Source: Nymphaea colorata (Eukaryota; Streptophyta; Magnoliopsida; Nymphaeales; Nymphaeaceae). From it: a DNA stretch of 64,000 nucleotides. Of the stretch, positions 53,015-62,267 are shown in pieces. Every line of letters starts with the position of its first letter. Position 1 is the stretch's first letter. The stretch lies in NCBI RefSeq assembly GCF_008831285.2, contig NC_045141.1, positions 21,792,742-21,856,741 of the forward strand. The letters run 5' to 3'. The notes under the pieces were generated by a model. The model worked only from the letters and a program-made list of their open reading frames with translations, did not search any database and was not told the origin of the DNA. A program made the position numbers and the translations under genes.

Positions 53015-53560
53015 ATGGATGCAAGTACGATAAATGTGCAGTTCTGTATTCGACGATGAGGATGTACGTGTGCAATAAGTGTCATCGCCGATTTCGTTTG
53101 TTTCAAGCACTAGGCGGTCATAGTAGCCGATGCAAGATGAAGTGAAAAATGAAGAGACTTCTTCGACTACTTCAGGTCTTCTGCTTTTTTTTATTCTTCA
53201 CGATCATCAGCAGATGAAGGTAAGTTAAGATCAATGTGCAGAGGCTTCTTTCTACCCACATTGTGTTCAACTACCTCTACAAGGTCATATGTCCACCTAG
53301 AGCCTAGCTAGTCGAAAAGCTCTTTCCATAAATATAGTGCTCATGGATCTGGATATTGATCCAGATACAAGTTGAAGTGGTTGTAAACGTTTGCACCTAT
53401 ATAGGCGACTCTTAGGTAAAACTCCAATATCGTCCATTTTCATGCAACTCGAGCATGAATGCCAAGTACAATAAAACTGCAGTTCTACCTTCGGCAATGA
53501 AAGTGTACGTGTGTTAGTAAGAAGTGTCGTCGTCAGTTTCATTCGTTCCAAACAGATGTA
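53015..53560 (+). pseudogene. Array units 4 and 5, broken finger-1-like frames
   Basis: Unit 4 (from 53015) has a frameshift soon after the start, though from an internal ATG it still reads MRMYVCNKCHRRFRLFQALG. Unit 5 (from about 53455) has a TAG within the first Cys pair and loses its QALGGH segment to a deletion, which explains the short spacing to unit 6. Confidence 0.6.
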
Positions 53561-53773
53561 GATTAAGACCAATGTGCAAAGGCTTCTTTCTACCTACATT
53601 GTTAGTCGGCATGGTCATATGTCCACCCAGTTGGGAAGCGTCTTTCGCAGAAAGAGCTCTCATGGATCCAAATTATAACCCAGATACAAGTTGAGGTAGT
53701 TGCGAACGCTTGCACCTATATAAGCGACTCCTACGTAGAACTCTTAGACTCGTCCCTTTCCTACAAACCGAGC

Positions 53774-53905
53774 ATGAATACCAAGCACGATAAAGCTGCA
53801 GTTTTGCCTCTAGCGATGAAAGTGTATGTGTACCAGAAGTGCCATCACCAGTTTCATTCATTTCAAGCACTAGGCAGCTATAGTAGCAAATGCAAGATGA
53901 AGTGA
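53774..53905 (+). pseudogene. Array unit 6, open finger-1-like frame without functional ligands
   Basis: The 43-codon frame is open (MNTKHDKAAV...), but the first zinc Cys is Tyr (YVYQKC) and the His of GGH is Tyr (GSYSSKC). A finger could not form, so it is called a pseudogene although it lacks a stop or shift. Confidence 0.55.
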
Positions 53906-54213
53906 GATATGCAGAGACTTCTTTGGCTACTTCAGGTCTTATGTTTCTTATTCTTCTTTATGAAGTTGGAGGTATGTTAAGATCAATTTGCGGAAGTTTT
54001 TTTCTGCCCACATTGTTGGCCGGCTGCTTGTGCATGGTCATATGTCGACCTAAAGTCTGGTAAGTCAAAAAGCGCCTTTTTGCAAATAGAGCTATCCTGA
54101 TTCTGACCTGGATATAAGTTGAAGTGCTTGTGAATGCTTGCACTTATATAAGTGACTCCTAAGTAGAAATCTCAATATCGTCCATTTACATGCAACTCGA
54201 GCATAGATGCCAA

Positions 54214-55210
54214 GTATGATGAAACTGTAGTTCTGCCTTCGACGACGAAGATGTACGTGTACAAGAAGTGTCAAGTTTCGTTCGTTTCAAGCATTAGGTG
54301 GCCATAGTAGTTGATGCAAGATGCAGTGAAATATGCAGAGGCTTCTTCGACTACTTTAGGTCTTGTGCTTCTTCTTGTTCTTCATGTTCATCAGTAGGTT
54401 GAGGTAGGTTCAGATCAATATGCCGTAACTTTTTTGCCCATATATTTGGCCGACTGCCTGTGCAAGTTCATATGTCTACCCAGAGCCTTATCAGTTGTGA
54501 AGCGCCTTATGCAATTAGAGCACTCATGGATCCGGATTCTGATGCAGATATAAGTTGAGGTAGTTGTGAACGCTTGCATCTATATAGGCGACTCATAGGT
54601 AGAACTCTCAATCTCGTTCGATCTATGCAACTCGAGCATAAATGCCAAACACAATGAAGCTACAGTTCCGTCTCCAGCGACGAGGATGTACGTGTACCAA
54701 AAGTTACATCGCCAATTTCGTTCGTTTTAAGCAATAGGCGGCCATAGTAGCCAATGCAAGATGGAGTGAAATATGCAGAGGCTTCTTCGGCTACTTCAGG
54801 TCTTCTGCTTCTTCTTATTCTTCACGATTATTACCAAGTGGAGGTAGGTTAAAATCAATGTGCAGAGGCTTCTTTCTGCTTACATTGTTAGCAACTGCCT
54901 TTGCATGGTTATATGTCTACCTAGAACCTAGCGAGTCGAAAACTCATTCCGCATATAGCGTACTCATGAATCTGGATTCTGACTCGAATACAAGTTGAAG
55001 TGGTTGTGAACGCTTGCACTTATATAGGCGACTCTTGGGTAGAACTCCCACTATAATCCCTTTCCATGCAACTCGAACATGGATGCCAAGCATGATGAAA
55101 TTGTAGTTCCACCTTTGGCAATGAAGATGTACGTGTGTAAAAAGTGTCATCGCATGTTTCCTTCATTCCAAAGCACTATGCAGCTACAATAGCAGATGCA
55201 AGATGAAGTG
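54214..55210 (+). pseudogene. Array units 7, 8 and 9, degenerate finger-1-like frames
   Basis: Units starting near 54214, 54637 and 55080 have lost the start codon (ATA in place of ATG), a zinc Cys (TAC for TGC) or the frame. Unit 9 keeps MDAKHDE and YVCKKCHRMFPSFQ, then shifts frame at an extra base before the ALGGH segment. Their minus-strand partners are likewise shifted or missing ligands. Confidence 0.6.
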
Positions 55211-55510
55211 AAATATGGAAGACTACTACAGGTCTTCTGCTTATTCTTCTTCTTCATAATCATCAACAGGTACAAGTAGATTAAGACCAATGTGTAAGGC
55301 TTATTTCTGCCCACATTGTTGGCCGACTGTCTGTGCATGGTCATATGTTTATCTAGACCTGACCAGTCGGGAAGCGCCTTCCACAAATAGACCTTTCATA
55401 GATCTAGATTCTGAACCAGATACAAGTTGAGATAGTTGTGAACGCCTGCACCTATATAGGCAACTCCTACGTAGAACTTCCAGTCTAGTCCATTTCCATG
55501 TAACTCGAGC

Positions 55511-55639
55511 ATGGATGCTAAGCACGATGAACCTGCAGTTCTGCCTCTGACGACGAAGATATGCGTGTGCAAGAAGTGCCATCACCGGTTTCGTTCGTTT
55601 CAAGCACTAGGTGGTCATAGTAACCGATGCAAGACATAG
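55511..55639 (+). CDS. Array unit 10, finger-1-like ORF (42 aa), open
   Basis: MDAKHDEPAVLP leads into CVCKKCHHRFRSFQALGGHS with the terminal Cys present; a slightly early TAG removes the last residues. All four putative ligands remain. The stop lies 24 bp from the stop of the intact minus-strand frame at 55664-55888. This makes it the only unit in which both halves are open with all ligands. Confidence 0.55.
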   Translation: MDAKHDEPAVLPLTTKICVCKKCHHRFRSFQALGGHSNRCKT

Positions 55640-55663
55640 TGAAATATGCAGAGGCTTCTTTGG

Positions 55664-55888
55664 CTACTTTAGGTCTTCTGCTTCTTCTTCTTTTTTACAC
55701 TCATCAGCAGGTGGAGGTGGGTTAAGAACAATGTGCAGAAGCTTCTTTTTGCCTACATTGTTGGCCAGCTGCATGTGAATGGTCATATGTCCACCCAGAG
55801 TCTGGCCAGTCGGGAAGCGTCTTCCGCAGATAGAACACTCGTGGATCCAGATTTTGACCCGGATACAAGTTGAGGTGGTTGTGAACAT
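55664..55888 (-). CDS. Array unit 10, finger-2/EAR-like ORF (74 aa), open with ATG
   Basis: This is the only minus-strand copy that has both an ATG and all finger ligands: WIHECSICGRRFPTGQTLGG then HMTIH, a C-X2-C-X12-H-X3-H finger of the plant-specific QALGGH class. The tail reads IVLNPPPPADE, so the EAR core DLNLPP seen in sister units is degraded. It ends in acidic residues, EEEAEDLK. A palindromic CCTATATAGG lies a few bases upstream of its ATG. In family terms it resembles the second half of ZAT11/12-type repressors. Expression and stability of a 74-residue product are unknown. Confidence 0.5.
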   Translation of the reverse strand: MFTTTSTCIRVKIWIHECSICGRRFPTGQTLGGHMTIHMQLANNVGKKKLLHIVLNPPPPADECKKEEEAEDLK

Positions 55889-55953
55889 TTGCACCTATAT
55901 AGGCGACTCCTATGTAGAATTCTCAGTCTCGTCCTTTTCCATGCAACTCGAGC

Positions 55954-56085
55954 ATGGATGCTAAGCACGATAAAGCAACAGTTTCGCCTCCAACGATGAG
56001 GATGTACGTGTGCAAGAAGTGCTATCGCTGGTTTCGTTCATTTCAAGCACTAGGCGGCCATAATAACCAATGCAAGATGCAGTGA
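55954..56085 (+). CDS. Array unit 11, finger-1-like ORF (43 aa), open
   Basis: MDAKHDKATVSPP leads into YVCKKCYRWFRSFQALGGHN with the terminal Cys. All four putative ligands remain; the R-R pair of the finger is changed to R-W. CACCTATATAGGCG lies about 55 bp upstream of the ATG. Confidence 0.5.
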   Translation: MDAKHDKATVSPPTMRMYVCKKCYRWFRSFQALGGHNNQCKMQ

Positions 56086-56106
56086 AATATGAAGAGACTT
56101 CTTTGG

Positions 56107-56229
56107 CTATTTCAAGTCTTCTACTTTTTCTTTTTCTTCATGATCATCAGCAGGTGGAGGTAGGTTAAGATCAATGTGTAGAAGCTTCTTTTTGCCCACA
56201 TTGTTGGCCGACTGCCTGTGAAATGTCAT
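56107..56229 (-). pseudogene. Array unit 11, truncated finger-2/EAR fragment
   Basis: Only the part after the finger is left: TFHRQSANNVGKKKLLHIDL, NLPPPADDHEE and the acidic end VEDLK. The finger itself is replaced by the start of the right flanking repeat at about 56226. It retains the canonical EAR motif, IDLNLPPP. Confidence 0.65.
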
Positions 56230-56705
56230 CTTTAGTGGGTCTTCCACTATATGTGTGTGTGTGGGGGGGGGGGGGTGGAAGAGAGAGAGAAACCAATCGT
56301 AACACAATAGTTTGGTGTTGAATGAATTAAAGAGATGAACACAATTAAGGAAGTAGGCAGCTTGATCATGGACAGCGGCGGAGGCAGGAGTGGGCAATTG
56401 CCCACATTGACTGCAAAAAACTTATTAATTTTATATTGATATGTGTGAGCAATTGCTCCTATTGGCATATTGGAGCCCTTTAAAATTTCATAATTTTATA
56501 TCTATTAGTTAGCGCCTCTTAACTGGAAGTTTTGTCAAATTTCATGCAAGCAGATATCGTAGATATTATAGGTTGGACAATTGCCCACATTGCGCCTACA
56601 CCTACATCACCCTTGTGTAAGCAAACCAACAAAAAAAAAACTAAAATTATCATTTACTACACTCAATCCTACCACATTCTTTTGTCTCATCAGGTCTTAA
56701 GGCAG
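56226..56705 (+). repeat. Right flanking direct repeat of the zinc-finger array
   Basis: It starts ATCTTTAGTGGGTCTTC, passes a GT/G run, and continues with AACACAATAGTTTGGTG, GGGCAATTGCCCACATTGAC and TTTTGTCTCATCAGGTC. It is collinear with 51147-51620 in the same orientation. It cuts into the last minus-strand zinc-finger frame. Confidence 0.8.
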
Positions 56706-58883
56706 TTAACAGTAGCTTTGTTCGGAAAAAGATAATCTAATTCTTGGTGTATATGTTTCCAGAAAACATGATCTAAGGACACTGTGTTCTTATTCTACGC
56801 AAAATGAAGTAAATTGGATGTTGTTCTTGTCTTCAACGACCATGACAAAATTACACTAAACAAGAACATGGACGCATTCTTAGAATCAATGTTGAGGCAA
56901 AATGTGTTTTAAGAACACAGTAACTTATTAAATTCCCTATTAGTATATATAATAAAGCGACCAATTCGATCACCTTTAATTTGGTGTTCTCTTGACCGCC
57001 CATGTGTTCTCTCAAACCTTTAAATATTACGGAAGTGATAAGAAGAAAAAAACAAAAGGTTCCATGAGTTTTACAGTTAACTTACAAGTGGCTGTTGGGA
57101 CGCTCTTTGATGAAGCAGGAGCGTTGGTGTGGGGAAAGTTTCTAAGCATTAATATAATGTTTGATGGTGTGTAAATAGATTGAGTTGCATGTGTACCCAA
57201 CAAGTATGTAAAAGATAATTTCTGATTTTTTTAATAAAGAATGCAGACATTTTAGACTTTAGACATTTTTTACAATCCTTTTTTCCTTTTAGAAGTTTTT
57301 TTTTTATTTTAATAGGAGTATTTTGGTCGTTGTTACCTTTATTTCAAAAAGGTTACCTTTTGGTTGAAACAATGACGCAAAGAAAGATGTATTGGGTGTA
57401 CAAAACCACAACTATACTTATTGTTATTCTTTGAAAATTTAAAATTTATTAATAATGCTTGTTTTGAGAGATATTTTTAGCTTTCACCCCTGGCTGTAAA
57501 TCTAATAATCTCCTCGCTCATCAACAATGAGAAAAGCTAATAAAAAATAATTGGTGAACTATGGGCGAGGGCCAATTTTCTTCATGCTTCAAACCAACTC
57601 CACTTTTTATATCGTGAATGTGACAACAATTAAGGGACAAGTTGAACCAGTTGTGACATTTATCCGTGCAAACTTGTTCCGCCGTTCCACCGATGGACTT
57701 CATTCCGGCCTCTTAGTTGTCGGTATTCTTCATTTTCTCATTTCAGACAATAAAGTTTTTTCTTTTTCATTTTCAAGTGGGCCGGATTTTTTTTTTCTGT
57801 GGTCGGACAGAATCAGAATATGCTCTTGTCATTTACTGTTTGAGTTTTTTTCGTAGTTTTATTCATCTAACTCTTGGCAGTTCAGCTCACCTTTACTCGT
57901 AAACTATAATAACAATAAACAATAAAATGAACGGAAAATTGAAGAACGTATCGCCGGTTTTCACGAGCGGGCCACCAAGATAAATAATTTATTACGTTTT
58001 AGCAGACCCGTGCTCCGGCCCACTTGCGGCGTTATGGGCCGGCGCATAGATTTGGTGGCCGGACCCCACCTGCTCAGTCGGGTTTCTGAAAAGGAATTAA
58101 AGCAGAATCCGTGGTGTCATACTGAAATCATCAGAGTCAGATTTTTTTTTGTTTTATATTTCTGCCTCTTCTCGAACCATGCCGAATTTTAAAGTACAAA
58201 GCGTCAGCGATTTTTAATTCTGAAATTTCTCAACCAGGCGAACTTTTTAGACTTAATTACCCCGGGAAGCCTTACCTCTTCAATCTTTTTTTCAAATCAA
58301 TATGTTGGTTGCGATGTAACTATCTACTTAAGACATCGGTTTGAAAGTGTACAACACTTGAGGTCTTTATTTGGTGATTGTCCTAAGAATAAGGACTACA
58401 CGAGAAAAAGATCGGGAACGTACCGTTTATTTATGAAGTTATAATAATAAAAAAAGACACACGGACAAGATATTCATTTTTTTTAAAATTTTCTTCTTAT
58501 TAGAAAATTGCGTGCAGGGAGACCCGAACAGGGGTCTCGGTCGGGTCAAGAAACTGCATGATTGACATGGGAGTGATCCTTGCACGGGACGTCAGAGTAT
58601 CGAACCAGGCGGGCGGCCATGGTTGGGGTTGTGCTCTTGGTGGACTTAGGTCGAGGTTGGTTGCTCCTTGGTTTCGAGACGTGGGGCCTGGCGCGGGGAC
58701 AAAAGGGGAATATCAGAAAAGGAATATTCCTTCTCTGTCTAGGGTTGTGTGGTATATAATCACGCTTCCGTCCTCTCCGTTTATCCTTGCCCAGGGGAAG
58801 AGAGACGAGAGACAGATTGAGAGTGGGAGAAGAGGGAGGTACCGGCCTAATTAGAGATAGTTTCTTTTGTGTGGTGAAGAGAA
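56706..58883. other. Intergenic region upstream of the NDPK gene
   Basis: No supported gene. AT-rich to about 57.9 kb, then more GC-rich toward the NDPK promoter. Several open frames of 60-100 codons match no family I know. Confidence 0.5.
58753..58759 (+). promoter_or_regulatory. Probable TATA box of the NDPK gene
   Basis: TATATAA lies about 125 bp upstream of the start codon at 58884. The next 100 bp (CT- and GA-rich) would be the 5' leader. The match is by position and motif only. Confidence 0.55.
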
Positions 58884-60223
58884 ATGGAGCAGACCTTCAT
58901 TATGATCAAGCCTGATGGCGTCCAGAGGGGCCTGGTTCGTTCCTTGAAATCTTCTCTTTTCCTATACACTTTTTAAAATCTCTTTTTTGAAGCTTTTTTT
59001 CGACCATCATTGTTTTTCTAGGAGAGGGAAGGATGATTTTTGTGGCTTTAGCTAGTTGAAAAGTTGTACTTCTTTGTTTTTGTTTTTTCTTTCTTTCTTG
59101 ATATGGTCAGCGTTGAGTTTTTGTTTTGATGGTCGTTTTTGGTTCTGTTGGTTGTGTATTCTAAGGTTTAGATGCTAAAATATGGGATTCAGTTTTATGT
59201 TAGTCTTTTCATATTTAGATCAATGGAATGGTTTTGATGGTTTTTTTTTTATCTGCCAATTTCGTGATTTTGTTTGACGAGATGATGGGTGTGGGTGGTT
59301 TGTGACTCTCAGTTGCCAAATGTCGTCCAAATATTTTAATCCTTGATAGCATTTATACCGGGGATGTCGGTCCATTTAATTTATTTGATTATTCTCTCCT
59401 TTTTTTGTGTTCCAGGTGGGAGAGATTCTTTCTAGGTTCGAAAAGAAGGGTTTCTATCTGAGAGGTAGAGAGTTATCTTCCTTCTCATCTTCCTTCACAA
59501 AATGGATGGAAATTGATTGGTTTGTTTCCATTTGATGGTTAGGGTTGAAGATGACAACCGTTGACCGTCCTTTTGCTGAGAAACACTATGAAGATCTTTC
59601 AGCAAAACCGTTCTTCAATGGGCTTTGCGAGTACATCACATCTGGTGCTGTTGTTGCGATGGTTTGGGAAGGCAAGAACGTCGTTACCACCGGTAGGAAG
59701 ATTATTGGAGCCACCAACCCGTCTGATTCCGCTCCTGGTACCATCCGCGGTGACTTCGCCGTTGAAGTTGGCAGGTATGGCTTTATTTAATTTAGTTCTG
59801 TTCTCGTACTAATTTAGTCCAATTTTATGTATGTTTTTACTCAAGAATATCATACATTATGAGGAGGTACCTTTTAATCTTGGCGGTGGTGAAAAAAATG
59901 GCCTTCTTTTCAATTATTGGTAGGTTTGGATGTATATGAGAAAGAAAGTTTCGAGTTTCTTATTATGTTGGTGGTAGGCAGCTAACAGAGTAGCTTTTTC
60001 ATCCGATTGAACACCATTCGATTTAAATCTGCAACTTCTGTTTTAACTTCAACCCGACTTCTGTAAGAAGCGTTTGATGCAACTATTTTCTTGATTTTAC
60101 TTCCACAGGAACGTCATTCACGGGAGTGACTGTGTAGAGAATGCAAAAAAGGAGATTGCTCTGTGGTTCCCCGAGGGTGTGGCTACCTGGCAGAGCAGCG
60201 TCCATCACTGGATCTATGAGTAA
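58884..60223 (+). CDS. NDK1: Nucleoside diphosphate kinase, cytosolic group I (NDPK1), complete
   Basis: It transfers the gamma-phosphate between nucleoside triphosphates and diphosphates through a phosphohistidine and acts as a hexamer. Exons: 58884-58934, 59416-59464, 59543-59774 and 60109-60223. They sum to 447 nt, 148 aa, the usual length of plant NDPK1; junctions are GT-AG and in phase. Visible motifs are [83 protein letters not shown], then [16 protein letters not shown] with the active-site His at residue 115, and the C-terminal HHWIYE. No transit peptide precedes the kinase domain, which points to the cytosolic form rather than the plastid or mitochondrial ones. The first intron is 481 bp and follows codon 17. 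Confidence 0.97.
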
Positions 60224-60879
60224 AGCAGCTAGAGGAGAGGGAGATTGTTCTTGATAGCGTTGAGGTTTTTTTATGGAACTCGAGTTTTGAGTACCCGTCA
60301 TCGTATCTGTAGCCTTTGTTCTATTAGGGATGGACCCCTTATATTTGAGTTTCTTGTTGTTGGTCATTGTTAGTGATCCCCATGTCTCTGGCTGCTTATG
60401 GATGATGAGCACATGATGATTCCTTCCATTTGCATTCTTCTCAGAGACCGTTAATTTATAATAAAAGCAGCTTTTTTCCGGTGATGAACAGCTTCTCTTT
60501 TTCTCCTGCAAAAGAGGGAGAAAAATTCCACAGAGACGCCCTGAATTCGTGTCAAGCGTGTTCACTGCACCATTCACAAATGGGTTACGAACTGCAAAAT
60601 GGTGGAACTGGGAAAAATAGAAAATCCGCAATTTGATCCGAATTTACGAGCCGAAGAACCCAACATCATTGGTCGTGAACTATCATAAATTCGACTTGCA
60701 ATTTGGAGTTTGATGATTTTTTAGGGGCTTTGGCATTCCATATCTTCACATGCAATTGGATTGTGGGAAACGACTTTCAAATAGTAAAATTTGCCGAACG
60801 AGAAGACCGTGGATATGATGAAATTTAAGGCTTTTATTTATCATGGAGGGATCGTACAAAGGGCGGGCAAGAGACTCTG

Positions 60880-61600
60880 TCATAAGTTTGAGACATGTCT
60901 AGCTTCAATGACATCACTGGTCAAAGAAATGAGATCTTGGATTCTCCTGTCTTTAATAAAAGCACCCTGGGACTGATTTATGATCCTCATAAAAATGTTC
61001 TGCATCCTGCAAGCCATCAATTTAGAGATAATTTTGAAAAGGCTATTGCACATGGCTGTAGGACGAAAGTCATCAATCATATTAGCACCTACAAACTTCA
61101 GAATCAGCATGATGATATAGGTGCTGTTAATGGATTCAACAACTAACCTGCCACTGACAAAAAGTTGGACATAGCCATGCTAATCTCATCGCCAACTATA
61201 TCCCGCATAGCCTGGAAGAAGTGATTCGAGAGGCCGTAGGGCCAGCAGCACTCTCAGAATCCATGCTCATAACAACTTCAGTGACTTCCTCCTTAGAAAC
61301 AAGCCTCAAAAGGAACGCATTCTCTTCCGCCGACAGCCATCGGGACAGGTAGATTCCCAGAGGCACTTTCATCTCGAAGGAAGGAAGAGAAGTAACTAGT
61401 AGCCTCTCTGAGAATATTCTCTTGACCTTCAACTGAAATCTGATTTATGGTCCAACATGAGAGAAAATTCCTTCGAGATCTAGCATTAACTAGAGCTTGA
61501 AAAGAATTGGTATTACGGTTCCCTTCAAGGAGCTATCTCACCTTAGATTTGTTCTTTCCACATGATGTCCACCAAAAGAAGAGCTCGTTGTAGCTCCATT
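60880..61600 (-). mobile_element. Decayed non-LTR (LINE/L1-type) reverse transcriptase fragment
   Basis: Two minus-strand frames match plant L1 reverse transcriptase landmarks in the expected order: WLSAEENAFLLRLVSKEEV (61196-61432), and DDFRPTAMCNSLFKIISKLM followed by NQSQGAFIKDRRIQDLI (60880-61110). Farther upstream (61440-61600) traces of the preceding linker occur, such as NARSRRNFLS. Frames are shifted and interrupted, and the catalytic YADD box is absent. It lies downstream of NDPK in opposite orientation. Confidence 0.85.
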
Positions 61601-61773
61601 TTGATGGCATCGTTGGTAACTGGTTTAGACATGATGCTCATCACTTTAGGAATCTTATGACCCATTGTGAACAATTTCTATAGAGACGTCTCACTCGCAT
61701 TTTTCTCTTCTCTCCTTTTTCCTTTTTAACTGTATAAATGAACTCCAACTCCAACTATACCGTGCAGTTCCCT

Positions 61774-61925
61774 CTCTTTCCACTAATCCTTAAAGGGCCT
61801 AGCATAATTGGTCTCTTTCCACTAATCCTTAAAGGGCCTAGCGTAATTGGTCTCTTTCCACTAATCCTTAAAGGGCCTAGTGTAATTGGTCTCTTTCCAC
61901 TAATCCTTAAAGGGCCTAGCTTACA
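61774..61925. repeat. 39-bp minisatellite, nearly four copies
   Basis: Units start at 61774, 61813, 61852 and 61891, each beginning CTCTTTCCACTAATCCTTAA. Because 39 is a multiple of three, one plus frame stays open as a repeated LFPLILKGPS peptide, which is an artefact of the repeat. Confidence 0.95.
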
Positions 61926-61943
61926 GACTGACTGATAGGCTGA

Positions 61944-62085
61944 TGAAAGCTTTTAGTTTGATTTGTATGGATGCTAGTCCAAATGAAAGCTTTTAGTTCG
62001 ATTCGTGTAGATGTTATTCTCTTGGATGCTAGTCCAAATAAAAGCTTTTAGTTCAATTCGTGTAGATGTTATTCTTTTGAACTGT
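61944..62085. repeat. Second minisatellite, three copies of about 41-55 bp
   Basis: GAAAGCTTTTAGTT-type segments begin at about 61944, 61985 and 62040 and alternate with GGATGCTAGTCCAAAT. It follows the 39-bp minisatellite directly. Confidence 0.85.
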
Positions 62086-62171
62086 AAATGGTAGCTGAGG
62101 GGTATCTGGTTCTCCATCTAAATTCCAAAACAGTCATGAACTTTAGAAAAAAGAAAAGAGATAAAGCTTCA

Positions 62172-62267
62172 GGGTATAAAGGTTGATGGGACCATAAGAA
62201 TTCATAACCGAGATGTCTCCCTCCCTATAGGTTGATGAGACCATAGGAATCCACAACCGAGATGTTG
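62172..62267. repeat. Imperfect tandem duplication of about 45 bp
   Basis: Two copies of a segment beginning GGTTGATG(G/A)GACCATA and ending AACCGAGATGT. It forms a third short tandem repeat within 500 bp. Confidence 0.8.

Larger units (their letters stand above)
51660..56230. repeat. Tandem array of about 11 units (~440 bp) encoding split ZAT-type zinc fingers on opposite strands
   Basis: Each unit has a plus-strand frame beginning MDAKHDE, containing YVCKKCHRRFRSFQALGGH and ending in a Cys. About 20-25 bp past its stop ends a minus-strand frame read the other way, containing HECSICGRRFPTGQALGGHM and a C-terminal IDLNLPPP EAR motif. Plus-strand starts lie near 51693, 52136, 52572, 53015, 53455, 53774, 54214, 54637, 55080, 55511 and 55954. 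The usual period is 431-443 bp; one interval of about 320 bp reflects a deletion. Between units lies CACCTATATAGGCGACTCC. The two frames correspond to finger 1 and finger 2 plus EAR of ZAT11/ZAT12-type repressors, which normally lie in one polypeptide. Copies differ by many substitutions and small indels, so the array is not recent and most units are broken. Confidence 0.88.

Noticed and set aside
53297..55603. Minus-strand frames of 60-90 codons in the finger array with repeated LYRCKRSQ segments
   Set aside because: They are antisense shadows of the plus-strand finger frames and the inter-unit spacer, recurring only because the unit recurs. They contain no finger motif.
61738..61935. Repeated LFPLILKGPS peptide frame
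   Set aside because: A 39-bp minisatellite keeps the frame open by its length; no start context or homology.
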